Both the position numbers and the translations under genes were made by a program. This document shows, piece by piece, positions 7,924 through 16,979 of a DNA stretch of 60,673 nucleotides. Source of the DNA: an uncultured cyanobacterium (GTDB lineage: Bacteria > Cyanobacteriota > Cyanobacteriia > Cyanobacteriales > Geitlerinemataceae). How positions within the stretch are numbered: the stretch's first letter is position 1; each line of letters begins with the position of its first letter. Under the pieces are notes generated by a model that had not been told where the DNA came from, searched no databases, and was given only the letters and a program-made list of their open reading frames with translations. Location: the NCBI GenBank assembly GCA_937899645.1, contig CALCCD010000024.1, positions 1 to 60,673 of the forward strand, written 5' to 3'.

Positions 7924-8931
7924 GTACGTTTACCCGCTCTTACTGCGGGCGCGATATGTTTCGAGTGGCGGAGATGCACTTTCCGAAACGAGACAGATTA
8001 CTCAGATAGCGACCGAAGCGAAGGGCGATCGACCGAAATAAAAGGCTCAGAGATATTGAAACAACAGCGCTCTTACTTTTTCTTTCAGTTGCTTTTCCCG
8101 AGCTTTTAACGTTCTAGAGCTGTCTTTCAACCTGACATTCATATGCTCGTCTCTGACCCGCCCTAACAACAACAGAGCAATTACTGAACTTTGCGATCGC
8201 GCATTTCTCAGTGAATCACGGGGAAAATAAAGGGAAGATAAAGCGTTAAGTGTCGCAAATTGATACGTTTCGATTCAGGAGCGAGCGCCGATCGTGGTGA
8301 TGTGAAGGTGCAAGTACTTTGAGATCGCCCGGCAGCACTGCGTTTCACGGCGATCGGACGGATCGTTTCACCAGGGAAGCTCTGGACGATCGCGTCGATC
8401 GCCACTCGCTCAGTGACGATACTGCCGCAGCGGAAATTGCTCCCGTATTTCCCGAGCCTCGCGCCCGAAGTGGTGAGTCTGGTGAAGTCCTGAAATTTGT
8501 CCCCAACGTGACGTTGACTTAATTTTTCTAGCGCTCGCGTGTACGGAATTACCATCCGGCGAGGCGCTCGCGCGTCTTCCTGCGGGCGGAACTACACGCG
8601 AGGGATCGGTCGAGCGTCCGTTATCGCCCTGTTGGCGGCGCGATCGGTACTGGAAACCGATGTCGTTTTCGCTTCAATTTGCCAGCATTGCGATCGGCGG
8701 CAACCGTCGATTTTGCCGTGCTTTTGGCTCGTAAATCGCGACTGAGCGCTCGCCCACCACCCTGGCCACGATGGCTGATTCCCCCACTGTTAACCGGCGA
8801 TCGCGAGCGTTAGACTTGCGATCGAAACAGGCGGTTGGGCCGGACGCGCTCGATCCGAACGCACTACTTGCTTCGCAGGAGTTAGCGCCAACGACACCGC
8901 AGCAGAAGTACAGAGAGAGGAAACCCCAATT
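7924..8931. other. One-kilobase gap without a convincing gene
   Basis: Divergent genes (PEP-CTERM protein and dps) flank the gap. Open frames at 8208-8555 (-) and 8319-8522 (+) overlap, lack ribosome binding sites and resemble nothing known. An inverted repeat CTCGCGTGTA (8534-8543) / TACACGCGAG (8593-8602) encloses a GC-rich stretch and might be part of an RNA. The last ~150 bases should hold the dps promoter. Confidence 0.4.
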
Positions 8932-9408
8932 ATGACGGTCGCTCCAGTCAACATCGGAATCGAAGAAAAAGCCCGCGCAGAGATTGCAGAGGGCCTGTCG
9001 CGCCTCTTGGCCGACACCTACACGCTCTATCTAAAGACCCACAACTTCCACTGGAACGTCACCGGGCCGATGTTCAATACGCTCCATCTGATGTTTGAGG
9101 AGCAGTACAACGAGCTGTCGCTGGCGACCGACACGATCGCCGAGCGCATTCGCACCCTGGGCTACCCCGCGCCGGGAACCTACCGCCAGTACGCCGCGAT
9201 GACCTCGATCCCCGAGACTGAAGGCGTCCCCGAAGCAACGGAGATGATTCGCCTGCTGGTGGAAGGCCAAGAAGCCGTCGTCCGCACGGCGCGCACGCTG
9301 TTGCCGCTAACCGATGAGGTTCACGACGAGCCGACGGCGGATCTACTGACCCAACGGATGCAGGTTCACGAAAAGACAGCCTGGATGCTGCGTAGTTTGC
9401 TTGCGTAG
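8932..9408 (+). CDS. dps: Dps-family ferritin-like DNA-protection protein
   Basis: The 158-residue protein has the Dps four-helix bundle. The [20 protein letters not shown] segment contributes the inter-subunit ferroxidase His, and EEQYNEL followed by D-T-I-A-E-R supplies the acidic ligands. Dps oligomers oxidise Fe(II) with hydrogen peroxide and store iron, protecting DNA. The N-terminus is short and not strongly basic, so direct DNA binding is uncertain. The ATG at 8932 follows GAGAGGAAAC. A hairpin and then a strong terminator follow the gene. Confidence 0.93.
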   Translation: MTVAPVNIGIEEKARAEIAEGLSRLLADTYTLYLKTHNFHWNVTGPMFNTLHLMFEEQYNELSLATDTIAERIRTLGYPAPGTYRQYAAMTSIPETEGVPEATEMIRLLVEGQEAVVRTARTLLPLTDEVHDEPTADLLTQRMQVHEKTAWMLRSLLA

Positions 9409-9418
9409 TCGCCGTTTC

Positions 9419-9451
9419 GACTCATGCATTGATATGCGATATGCATGAGTC
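9419..9451 (+). other. Hairpin just after dps
   Basis: GACTCATGCAT (9419-9429) and ATGCATGAGTC (9441-9451) form an 11-bp perfect stem only 11 bases past the dps stop codon. It has no T tract, so it may protect the 3' end of the message rather than terminate it; the terminator follows at 9499. Confidence 0.6.
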
Positions 9452-9498
9452 TCGATAAGGGCGTGCTGCTGCACCCACTGAGTTCGATCGTTTCAGAC

Positions 9499-9539
9499 AA
9501 AAAACGACGCCCCTCTGGTTAGGAAGGGCGTCGTTTTTT
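9499..9539. terminator. Strong bidirectional terminator
   Basis: AAAAAACGACGCCC (9499-9512) pairs perfectly with GGGCGTCGTTTTTT (9526-9539) over a 13-base loop. It can end dps transcription on the + strand and heme oxygenase transcription on the - strand. Confidence 0.9.
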
Positions 9540-9552
9540 GGTCTCCATATCA

Positions 9553-9601
9553 CGCGACGTAGAGCGTCTGGCAGGGCATTCCCACGCGGAGCGTGGGAAC
9601 A
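9553..9601. repeat. Dispersed palindromic intergenic repeat, copy 2
   Basis: Contains GACGTAGAGCGTC followed by the hairpin TTCCCACGC/GCGTGGGAA, the same parts as copy 1 at 3686-3790 but in the opposite order. It lies between convergent genes dps and ho1. Confidence 0.75.
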
Positions 9602-9631
9602 ATAGCTCGCCGAGCGTCTGGATTTCGCAGC

Positions 9632-10351
9632 TTAGTTTGCGGCGGCGGGCGACTCGGTCGCACCACGGCTCTTGCGGCGGGTCAGGGAGTTGAAGAGCAT
9701 TTGACCGATCGCCAGGATCAGGTTGCCTTCTAGCTCTTTGAACATTTTCATATTCATACCGAAAGCGTCGTTAGCTTCATTGACAATGCGATCGGCGGTT
9801 GCTTCGTCGATCGGCAGACCGTCCATCGCTTGGCGATAGGTATTTTTGAAGGCTTTCTCGTCATCGATTGCGTCGAACTCGTAGAACGCCGTGCCGTTGC
9901 CGTCCTCGAGACCCATGCCTTTTTGGGCGATGTTTTTGAGGATTTGGCCACCAGACAGATCGCCCAGATAGCGGGTGTAGCAGTGCGCGACGAGCAGCTC
10001 GGGCTCGGTGTTGCCAATTTCGTGGATGCGATCGACGTAGGCCGTTGCTGCCGCTGACGGCGCGACTTGGCTTTCCCAGTCGGAGCCGAAGTAGAACTCC
10101 AGGTCTTTTGCGAGGCTGTCCTTACGGTTCAGTTCGGCGTAGTAAACCTGCGAGAGCACGGGATGCTCGCGGTGGCGCTCCATCTCTTCTTCGATCGCGG
10201 AGTACACGAAATACAGGTTCGCGGCCAGCTTGCGATAGGAATTTTTCTCGACCGTACCGCGCAGGAAGCACTTGATAAAGCCGACGTTCTCGGCCATCGT
10301 GTGAGACTTCTTCGTCCCTTCGCGCAGTTTGGTTGCTAGATTGCTGCTCAT
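9632..10351 (-). CDS. ho1: Heme oxygenase (biliverdin-forming)
   Basis: The 239-residue enzyme opens heme to biliverdin IX-alpha, CO and iron using reduced ferredoxin. This is the first step towards phycobilins and the phytochrome chromophore. The proximal heme ligand is His17 in GTKKSHTMAE. The distal-helix motif LGDLSGGQILKNIAQ is intact, as is the FYEF segment. Length and sequence match the constitutive cyanobacterial HO1. No bilin reductase gene is adjacent. The ~460-base gap upstream should hold its promoter. Confidence 0.95.
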   Translation of the reverse strand: MSSNLATKLREGTKKSHTMAENVGFIKCFLRGTVEKNSYRKLAANLYFVYSAIEEEMERHREHPVLSQVYYAELNRKDSLAKDLEFYFGSDWESQVAPSAAATAYVDRIHEIGNTEPELLVAHCYTRYLGDLSGGQILKNIAQKGMGLEDGNGTAFYEFDAIDDEKAFKNTYRQAMDGLPIDEATADRIVNEANDAFGMNMKMFKELEGNLILAIGQMLFNSLTRRKSRGATESPAAAN

Positions 10352-10810
10352 ACTAAACGAGTCGGTGTTTTATTTTCGCGTTTCGATAACGTCCGCTTGC
10401 TGACCCTGACGATCGTCAAACTTCAAAAAAGTCCAAAGAAAATTTCGCAACTTTTGGAAGCTTTACCGATACGGGTCGAACAGAGATGGTCGGACGCTTG
10501 TGATAAAAATCGGCTTAGTATGACAGGTTAAGCCGATTCAATCGGGTTCGCCATTAAGAATATTTAACGCGAGCCAAATATTCATTGCAAAGCGCGGCCT
10601 GCGCGGCGAGATGCCGATCGCAGTGCAGCGGGGTAACGCGTCATAACGTTCTGCCCTATTGCGCCGCGCTTCTTGAAACGCGGCCTTCGGACAAGGCTCT
10701 ATTTGCGAATTATTCTCATTATCGCGCAATTCTCGGTCAATTGCAGGTCGATTGCGGATCGAAGATCGTCGGCCTCGCGCCGGGCTTGCTGCGAGCGGCT
10801 TTCGGGTTGT
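10352..10810. other. Intergenic region between ho1 and mnmE
   Basis: The spacer holds only short overlapping open frames (10538-10729 on -, 10585-10836 on +) without family resemblance or ribosome binding sites. AT-rich stretches near 10365-10380 and 10425-10450 probably belong to the ho1 promoter. Confidence 0.4.
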
Positions 10811-12238
10811 TTACTTACCGATACAAAAGCGGCTGAAAATGCGATCGAGAATTGATTCGGTGACTTCTTCGCCGGTGATTTCGCCTAAGGCGCGGATAGC
10901 GTCGCGCAGGTCGATCGTCCAGAAGTCGAGCGGCAAGGCGTCGGCGATCGTCTGGCGGACGCGCCCTAGTGCCACACGGGCGCGGGTCAGGGCGCTAGCT
11001 TGACGCTGGTTGATGGCGATGTCGAGGTCGGCGGCGCGGATCTGCTGGGTGCGGGCGAGGCGAAGGATGGCGCGCTCCAGGTCGGCAATGCCCTTGCTTT
11101 CGGCGGCGGAGGTGGTGACGAGGCGATCGGCGAGCGATTCAGCGAGTTCTGCCGATAAGTCGGGCAAGTCGGCATGCAGTTTTGCGCCGAGCTGGTGGAG
11201 CTGTAGGGCTGGGGCGATATCGACTTTGTTGGCGACGAGGATAACGGGGCGATCGCCAACGCGCTGGTAAATGTCGCGCTCCGCTTCCGTCCAGCCGCGC
11301 GCCGCGTCGAACACTAGCAGCACCAGATCGGCCTGCCGGGCGGCGGCTTGGGAGCGATCGACCCCAATGCGTTCGACAGTGTCGGCGGTGTCGCGGATTC
11401 CGGCGGTGTCGAGGACTTGGATGGGGATGCCGCCGACCACAAGCTGCGATTCCACTACGTCGCGTGTCGTGCCCGGTAAGTCGGTAACGATCGCCCGATC
11501 GCTTTGACTCCAGGCATTAAGCAGGCTCGATTTGCCCACATTGGGCTGACCGACGATCGCCACTTTTAGCCCCGATCGCAGCAGTTCGCCTTCGCCAACG
11601 GTGGCCTCGATTTGTTCGATTCCGGCGATCGTCGCCTCGATCTGCCGGACGATCTCGGGCTCATCCAGCGGTGGCAGGTCGTCCTCGAAGTCCACCCGCG
11701 CCTCGATTTCCGCCAGCGCATCCATACAGGTCGTGCGAAAGTCGCGGATCGGGCTGGCCAGCTTTCCTTGGAGTCCGGCGAGGGCGGCCTGAGCGGCGGC
11801 GGGAGACTGCGCGCCCACCAAGTCGGCGACGCTCTCCGCTTGAGTGAGGTCGATGCGCCCGTTCAGGAATGCTCGCAGCGTAAACTCGCCCGCCTGCGCC
11901 AGCCGCGCCCCTGCTGCTACACACAGGTTCAGCACGCGCTGCACGGCGATAATGCCGCCGTGACAGTGGAATTCGGCCACGTCTTCGCGGGTGAACGATC
12001 GCGGCGCGAGCATCAGCAGCAGCAGCGCCTCGTCCACTAGCTCGCCATCGTCCGGGTCGCGGATTTTGCCGTAGAGGATGCGGTGGCTCTCCCAAAGTTG
12101 CTCTCCCGGCGCGTGGAAAAGCTGGCGGGCAATTCTCTGCGTGTCCGGCCCCGAAACGCGGACGATGCCGACACTGCCCTGTTGCGGCACGATCGCCGTG
12201 GCGATCGCCGCGATCGTATCTTTCGCAATGGCGTTCAT
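10811..12238 (-). CDS. mnmE: tRNA modification GTPase MnmE
   Basis: The 475-residue protein acts with MnmG to place a carboxymethylaminomethyl group on the wobble uridine of certain tRNAs. It has the N-terminal folate-binding domain ([14 protein letters not shown]), a helical domain and an inserted GTPase: G1 [11 protein letters not shown]2 near TTRDVVE, G3 DTAGI, G4 NKVD. The protein ends in the family's invariant FCIGK, which carries the functional cysteine. No mnmG is beside it. Confidence 0.96.
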   Translation of the reverse strand: MNAIAKDTIAAIATAIVPQQGSVGIVRVSGPDTQRIARQLFHAPGEQLWESHRILYGKIRDPDDGELVDEALLLLMLAPRSFTREDVAEFHCHGGIIAVQRVLNLCVAAGARLAQAGEFTLRAFLNGRIDLTQAESVADLVGAQSPAAAQAALAGLQGKLASPIRDFRTTCMDALAEIEARVDFEDDLPPLDEPEIVRQIEATIAGIEQIEATVGEGELLRSGLKVAIVGQPNVGKSSLLNAWSQSDRAIVTDLPGTTRDVVESQLVVGGIPIQVLDTAGIRDTADTVERIGVDRSQAAARQADLVLLVFDAARGWTEAERDIYQRVGDRPVILVANKVDIAPALQLHQLGAKLHADLPDLSAELAESLADRLVTTSAAESKGIADLERAILRLARTQQIRAADLDIAINQRQASALTRARVALGRVRQTIADALPLDFWTIDLRDAIRALGEITGEEVTESILDRIFSRFCIGK

Positions 12239-12281
12239 GCGCGGTTCATCCAGCTTTTTTGGAAGGTGGGCGTCGTCCAGC

Positions 12282-12884
12282 CTAACCTGCCTGACAGTCG
12301 CGGATCCAGGTGCGTGCGGACTGAGCCAGCGTCCCCGAACTGCTGTTGACCGGCGGCGTCACCGGCTCCGGGTCGGGGTAGCCGCCCCAGCTCGATCGCG
12401 TCGTTAAAACGATCCAGCCTGCCGCGTCCCGCGTAAGGAAAATCTGGTGGAAACCCTGGCGCGTCTCCGACTCGTCATTGATGTAGGTACGCTCCAGCGT
12501 CGAAAAGAAAAAGCCCGTTACGGTTTCATTGCCGAACTCTTCCAGTTCTTCTGGGGTCAGCAACTCCAGCTCGCCCGCTATCAGCATCCGCGATCGGGGC
12601 CGATCGCGACTGTTTGGGCGACTGCGGATCGTCGCGCGATTGTAGTAGCCGGGTAGGTCTTCGAGCATGGCCGCACCCAGTTCGCCGATTTCCTGCGGGC
12701 AGGTGTTGGCTTCTTCGCGGCGATCGCGGCTGGGTACGTCGGGTTCGGAAAAGGAGCGGGCGGCGATCGCGGCTTGGCTACCGGCGAGCGTCAGCGCCAG
12801 GGTAATGGGCAAAATGGCTGCGCGAGATCGTTGCCTCGGCTTCGCGATCGGTTTGGCGAACCGAGAGTTTGTAACTGTCTTCAT
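12282..12884 (-). CDS. Secreted conserved hypothetical protein
   Basis: From the ATG at 12884 the product has 200 residues with a long basic N-terminus, a hydrophobic core ([14 protein letters not shown]) and an AIAA cleavage region, so it is probably exported. The mature part has a [20 protein letters not shown] block early, an [16 protein letters not shown] block in the middle and a C-terminal cysteine. Proteins of this type are found in many cyanobacteria, to my recollection, with no known function. It lies 43 bases upstream of mnmE on the same strand and may share its message. Confidence 0.7.
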   Translation of the reverse strand: MKTVTNSRFAKPIAKPRQRSRAAILPITLALTLAGSQAAIAARSFSEPDVPSRDRREEANTCPQEIGELGAAMLEDLPGYYNRATIRSRPNSRDRPRSRMLIAGELELLTPEELEEFGNETVTGFFFSTLERTYINDESETRQGFHQIFLTRDAAGWIVLTTRSSWGGYPDPEPVTPPVNSSSGTLAQSARTWIRDCQAG

Positions 12885-12966
12885 GTCGCTTGCCCGCACG
12901 CGCCAACGGCTCCTAGCCTAACGGATAGTCGCAGCCTCGCCCACGATCGAAAAAACTCAAAACACG

Positions 12967-13024
12967 CGTCGTTCCGACGCAGAGCGTCGGAATGCCCCCC
13001 AGACGCTCTGCGCCCCGCGATGCC
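12967..13024. repeat. Dispersed palindromic intergenic repeat, copy 3
   Basis: GTTCCGACGCAGAGCGTCGGAA forms one hairpin; AGACGCTCTGCG beside it is the reverse complement of its core. The words match copies 1 and 2. An upstream extension of the next reading frame runs through it, which argues for the later start at 13055. Confidence 0.75.
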
Positions 13025-13054
13025 TGCACACCCGAAAACGCACCCGAAATTCCC

Positions 13055-13843
13055 ATGTCTCTATTCCTCTCCAAACTGTTGCCCCTGTTCGTCTATCCGC
13101 TGGGGCTGAGCTGCCTGCTGCTGCTTGCGGCGCTGGTGGCGGTGTGGCGCTATCCGCGTGCCACGGCGGCGCTGACGCTAACGGCGCTAATGCTGCTGGT
13201 CGTCGGCGGTAACGGCTGGTTTGCCGCCAGGGCGATTCGCTCCCTGGAACACACCTACCCCGTCGTCGATTTGCCTGCCGCCGATGCGATCGTGGTGCTG
13301 GGCGGTGCGACCCGATCGCCCGACGCGCCGCGACCCTGGGTGGAGGTCTCCGAAGCGGGCGATCGCGTCCTCTACGCCGCCAAGCTCTACCGCGAGGGCA
13401 AAGCGCCGGTCGTGATTTTGGCGGGTGGGCGCATCCGTTGGCGCGGCGGCAGCGGCTCCGAAGCCGACGATATGGCCGAGCTGATGCTGCCGATGGGCGT
13501 GCCGCGCTCGGCAATTATCGAAGAGCCCGATTCGCTCAATACCTACGAGAACGCCCGTAACGTCAAGGGAATACTCGAGCGCGAGGGCCTCGGTCGCGTT
13601 TTACTCGTGACTTCGGCGTTCCATATGCCGCGATCGATGGCGATCTTTCGCAAGCAGGCGATCGACGCAGTGCCCGCGCCCACCGACTTTCTAATTGCCG
13701 ACGACTTCTTCGCGGCCAGCAACCAAACTGGAGCCGGAGCTATCCTCAGCCTCGTGCCCAGCGCGGAGAATCTGGCGGTGACCACGAAGGCGATAAAGGA
13801 GTATATCGGCGCGATCGTCTATCGGCTGCGGGGTTGGCTTTAA
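13055..13843 (+). CDS. DUF218/YdcF-like membrane protein
   Basis: From the ATG at 13055 the product has 262 residues. Two hydrophobic helices (about residues 8-30 and 36-55) are followed by a DUF218 domain. This has the ADAIVVLGG strand, the AKLYREGKAPVVILAGG block, an NTYENARNVKGIL motif and VLLVTSAFHMPRS. The family includes SanA, ElyC and YdcF, which have been linked to envelope integrity. The biochemical activity is unresolved. An open frame back to 12992 lies within an intergenic repeat and is not used here. Confidence 0.85.
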   Translation: MSLFLSKLLPLFVYPLGLSCLLLLAALVAVWRYPRATAALTLTALMLLVVGGNGWFAARAIRSLEHTYPVVDLPAADAIVVLGGATRSPDAPRPWVEVSEAGDRVLYAAKLYREGKAPVVILAGGRIRWRGGSGSEADDMAELMLPMGVPRSAIIEEPDSLNTYENARNVKGILEREGLGRVLLVTSAFHMPRSMAIFRKQAIDAVPAPTDFLIADDFFAASNQTGAGAILSLVPSAENLAVTTKAIKEYIGAIVYRLRGWL

Positions 13844-13880
13844 GGACAAGCGCAGCCGGATAGTGCAGACAGACGCTCGA

Positions 13881-14483
13881 CTATACCGACATCTCGCCCA
13901 GGTACTTCGAGAGATACGGCGAAAAGACTTCGTAAATCAGCGTCAGCGGCTGGCCGTTGTGCCAGAACAAATAGTGCCGACCCCAAAATGGCCCCGAATG
14001 CTGAAACGCTTCTTCTAGGACGGCATTCGACCCGTGGCGGACACCGCGAATATCGCGATATAGCTCCGCGTGAATTTGCGACAGGTTGTCCCAAATCGGC
14101 GCTTGGCGATTTTGCAAGTACTCGTCGATATGGCTCGCTTCCCACCAGGACGCGGCATAGGCCAGGCGCTGCCCGGACGCCGTCCGCAGCCACACCTGAC
14201 GCCGCAGTCGCGGGCCGGGAACCATCTGGATCGGTGAAGGCGCACCGTCGCGATCGTCGCCCACCAGCGACATATCGATCACGTCCACTTCCGTGCGCTC
14301 GCCGGTCAGTAGCTTTAGGTGGCGCGTCGGCGAACCGTCACCCAAAAGCAAAATCTGCCAGGCCGGGGCGAGCTGCGCGTGGGGAAGCCCGTCGCGGACG
14401 GCCTGTTCGCCACCCTCCCACCGAACATCGAGCGCGTTCCAAGTGGTTTGAGAAGTCAAATTAATGGGGGTGGCAGCTGTCAC
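13881..14483 (-). CDS. Chorismate lyase (cyanobacterial type)
   Basis: The 200-residue protein resembles the cyanobacterial chorismate pyruvate-lyase family (DUF98 type), which makes 4-hydroxybenzoate for the plastoquinone headgroup. Visible blocks are LAPAWQILLLGDGSPTRHL near the N-terminus, PGPRLRRQVWLRT in the middle, and PIWDNLSQIHAELYRDI near the C-terminus. It is divergent from nanE and tail-to-tail with the DUF218 gene. The assignment rests on family resemblance; E. coli UbiC is only distantly similar. Confidence 0.8.
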   Translation of the reverse strand: MTAATPINLTSQTTWNALDVRWEGGEQAVRDGLPHAQLAPAWQILLLGDGSPTRHLKLLTGERTEVDVIDMSLVGDDRDGAPSPIQMVPGPRLRRQVWLRTASGQRLAYAASWWEASHIDEYLQNRQAPIWDNLSQIHAELYRDIRGVRHGSNAVLEEAFQHSGPFWGRHYLFWHNGQPLTLIYEVFSPYLSKYLGEMSV

Positions 14484-14611
14484 GATTGTTCATTTTTCTT
14501 AACGATCTTGTTCGTCATGATAGCGTTTGCTTCTACCCAGTGCTGGGCGCTCGACCGAACCGACCGAACGCGCCCAGCCGCTGTTTGCCTCGCCTCGCCC
14601 CTCGACTCGCC

Positions 14612-15313
14612 ATGACCCAATCCGCCATCAAAAAGCTAGCCGGACAGCTGATCGTCTCCTGTCAGTCCCAGCCCGGTTCCCCGCTGAACGAGCCAAATAT
14701 CATCGCGGCGATCGCGGCGGCGTCGATGCAGCGCGGTGCAGGCGGCGTCCGAATCGAAGGCCCCGATCGCGTCCGAGCCGTGCGGGAAGCGCTGCCAGGC
14801 GCGCCGCTAATCGGCCTCTGGAAACAGCAAATCGACGGCTTTTCGCCCTACATTACGCCGCAGTACCATCACGCTAAGGCAATCGCCGAAGCCGGAGCCG
14901 ATATCGTCGCTCTGGACGCAACGCTGCGCGATCGCCCCGCTGGTGAAACCCTGGCCGAGATCGTCCGGCAGCTGCGCGAAGAGTTCGACGTAGCAGTGAT
15001 GGCCGATATTGACTCGCTGGCGTCGGCGCAGTTCGCGATCGCGGCGGGGGTCGATGCGATCGGGACGACACTCTACGGCTACACCGAAGCCACCGAACAG
15101 CTCTCGCCGCCCGGATTCGAGCTGCTGGCGGATCTCGTCAAGCTCGTTGCCGAGCCGCGCGATCGCCCGGTCACCGCAATCTGCGAAGGCGGCATCGCAA
15201 CCCCGGCGCAGATGGCCGAAGCGTTCGCGATCGGGGCGGACGCCGTCGTGGTGGGCACGGCAATTACGGGCATCGATTTGCTCGTCGATCGCTACGTGCG
15301 TGCTATCCCCTAA
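14612..15313 (+). CDS. nanE: N-acetylmannosamine-6-phosphate 2-epimerase
   Basis: From the ATG at 14612 the product has 233 residues, a normal NanE length. It is a TIM barrel with the GGVRIEGP strand, the PYITP segment, ADIVALDATLRDRP with the catalytic Asp/Lys region altered in the usual way, VMADIDSLASA, and the phosphate-binding EGGIATPAQM and GADAVVVGTAIT loops. It interconverts ManNAc-6-P and GlcNAc-6-P. No other sialic-acid gene is nearby, so here it more likely serves amino-sugar supply or recycling. A frame to 14486 precedes the chosen start and looks non-coding. Confidence 0.9.
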   Translation: MTQSAIKKLAGQLIVSCQSQPGSPLNEPNIIAAIAAASMQRGAGGVRIEGPDRVRAVREALPGAPLIGLWKQQIDGFSPYITPQYHHAKAIAEAGADIVALDATLRDRPAGETLAEIVRQLREEFDVAVMADIDSLASAQFAIAAGVDAIGTTLYGYTEATEQLSPPGFELLADLVKLVAEPRDRPVTAICEGGIATPAQMAEAFAIGADAVVVGTAITGIDLLVDRYVRAIP

Positions 15314-15400
15314 CTTTGAAAAAATAGCGAACATTCGTCCGAAACCGGGGCGGCTTCGTCTGTATTGGGGAAATAGCACCCACACCCGGTCTTCCCCACT

Positions 15401-16591
15401 ATGGAATTCACCAGCGTCTTGCTCGGCCAAGAGTTCAGCGGCCAGTTTTACGATTTCGGGCTCACCACCCCCGGCGCGGACAGCTTCAACTACGCCAGCC
15501 TAAACTCGACCCAAGCGAGCCAGCTCGCCAACTCCAGCGGCATCGATGTCGTCGTGCTGCTTGGCGGTAACGATAGCGCCACCGACGATGGCGGCAGCCG
15601 CATTTATTTCGGCAATGCGGGCAACGACACGATCGACGGCGCGGGCGGTAACGACACGATCGCCGCCGGTCGCGATGACGACTCGGTGATTGGCGGCGCG
15701 GGCGCGGACGTGCTGGCGGGCAATATCGGCAATGACACCCTAACCGGCGGCAGCGGCGCGGATATTCTCTTCGGCGGGCAGGACAATGACGTGCTCGACG
15801 GCGGCAGCGGCAACGACTCGCTTTCGGGCGATCGCGGCGACGACACCCTGACCGGCGGCAGTGGCGTCGATACGCTGACCGGTGGCGACGGCAGCGATCG
15901 CTTCGTTCTCGAAAGCGGTAACGGCCTCGATACGATTACGGATTTCATCAGCGGCACGGACGTGATGCAGCTCCCGAGCGGCGTTAGCGTCAGCGACCTG
16001 ACCCTGACGAGTAGCGGCAGCGACACGATTATCAACGCTTCGGGAAGCGCGATCGCGGTCGTCCAGGGCATCGCGCCAAGCGCATTCAGCGCGGCGAATT
16101 TCGTCTCGACCGGCAGCACCAGCAGCACCACCGACAATTCGGGCTCCGGCTCCAGCAGTTCGGGCGGTTCTGACAGCGCGGGCAGCACGGCGCTCGATGC
16201 CTTCGAGGCAGAGGTACTGGCGCTGACCAACAGCTTCCGTCGCAGCAACGGCGTCGCGGAGCTAACGGCGGAAAGTAGCCTGGCGCAAGCCGCCGAGACC
16301 CACAGCCAAAATATGGCGAACCAGGATTTCTTTAGCCACACGGGCGCGGATGGTTCGAGCGTGGGCGATCGGGCCAGCGCAGCGGGCTACGGCTCGAGCT
16401 TTGTCGGCGAGAACATCGGCGCGGGCTACAGCACTCCAGAGGCGGTCGTGGACGGTTGGATTGACAGCCCCGGCCACCGCGCCAACATGCTCAATGGGGA
16501 CTACACGAAGCTGGGAGTGGGTTATGCCTTCCTGGCGAACGATACGGGCAGCGAAAACTGGAACCACTACTGGACGCAGGTTTTTGGTTAG
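15401..16591 (+). CDS. RTX-repeat protein with C-terminal CAP (SCP/PR-1) domain
   Basis: The 396-residue protein has no N-terminal signal peptide. Residues about 65-170 are calcium-binding RTX nonapeptides (GGSGADILF-type, at least ten copies), followed by an SSSTTDNSG-type Ser-rich linker. Residues about 265-396 form a CAP domain: LTNSFRRSNGV, SLAQAAETHSQNMA, DFFSHTG, VGENIGAG, VVDGWIDSPGHRANML and YWTQVFG. RTX proteins usually leave by type I secretion, but the repeats are central here. The role of CAP domains in bacteria is largely unknown. Confidence 0.9.
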   Translation: MEFTSVLLGQEFSGQFYDFGLTTPGADSFNYASLNSTQASQLANSSGIDVVVLLGGNDSATDDGGSRIYFGNAGNDTIDGAGGNDTIAAGRDDDSVIGGAGADVLAGNIGNDTLTGGSGADILFGGQDNDVLDGGSGNDSLSGDRGDDTLTGGSGVDTLTGGDGSDRFVLESGNGLDTITDFISGTDVMQLPSGVSVSDLTLTSSGSDTIINASGSAIAVVQGIAPSAFSAANFVSTGSTSSTTDNSGSGSSSSGGSDSAGSTALDAFEAEVLALTNSFRRSNGVAELTAESSLAQAAETHSQNMANQDFFSHTGADGSSVGDRASAAGYGSSFVGENIGAGYSTPEAVVDGWIDSPGHRANMLNGDYTKLGVGYAFLANDTGSENWNHYWTQVFG

Positions 16592-16649
16592 GTTACGGCC
16601 ACTAGCTGCAGGCGTCGCGCGCGGCTTCGAGCGCGGCGTCTACGGCGGA

Positions 16650-16925
16650 TTAGCCGCCGAGTTCGAGAAGGGACGAACTGAAGCTCGCGCAGGTGGTGGG
16701 CGTGGAAGAGGAACTCTCGCACTCGTCGCCCTGGTAGCTGTGCGAACCATCGTGGACGGCCTTACCGTCGAGCTCGATCGCCGACCCCCTTTTCTCTTCG
16801 CCTGAGTCGTTGCTGGAAATAAACGCCCACAGTCCAAGATTCGAGCACTGAGCGTCGTCGTTGGCGTCGCCTTCGCGAAGCGAATCGTGCGGCACACCCG
16901 GGCGAACGGCAAGCTCAGCCTTCAT
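16650..16925 (-). CDS. Possible small or remnant ORF
   Basis: A 91-residue frame that I do not recognise. Its second half (WAFISSNDSGEEKRG, then ELDGKAV and a Ser/Thr-rich tail with two cysteines) reads like the end of an exported or pilin-like protein. The first 20 residues look like repeat DNA. It may be the 3' end of a broken gene. The region 16592-16979 holds nothing else. Confidence 0.25.
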   Translation of the reverse strand: MKAELAVRPGVPHDSLREGDANDDAQCSNLGLWAFISSNDSGEEKRGSAIELDGKAVHDGSHSYQGDECESSSSTPTTCASFSSSLLELGG

Positions 16926-16979
16926 TGGCGACTTCAGGACAAATATAGTCTTGGAATGCTCTTACTTTGAGTCGAAGCG

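Noticed and set aside
7192-8109. A 305-residue open frame opposite the PEP-CTERM gene
   Set aside because: The minus-strand gene has a signal peptide and sorting signal; the opposite frame has neither and runs past the gene start into the promoter.
8208-8555. A 115-residue frame in the gap before dps
   Set aside because: It overlaps an opposite frame, has no ribosome binding site, and the composition is not protein-like.
10538-10836. Short frames between ho1 and mnmE
   Set aside because: They overlap each other and the mnmE end, and have no recognisable features.
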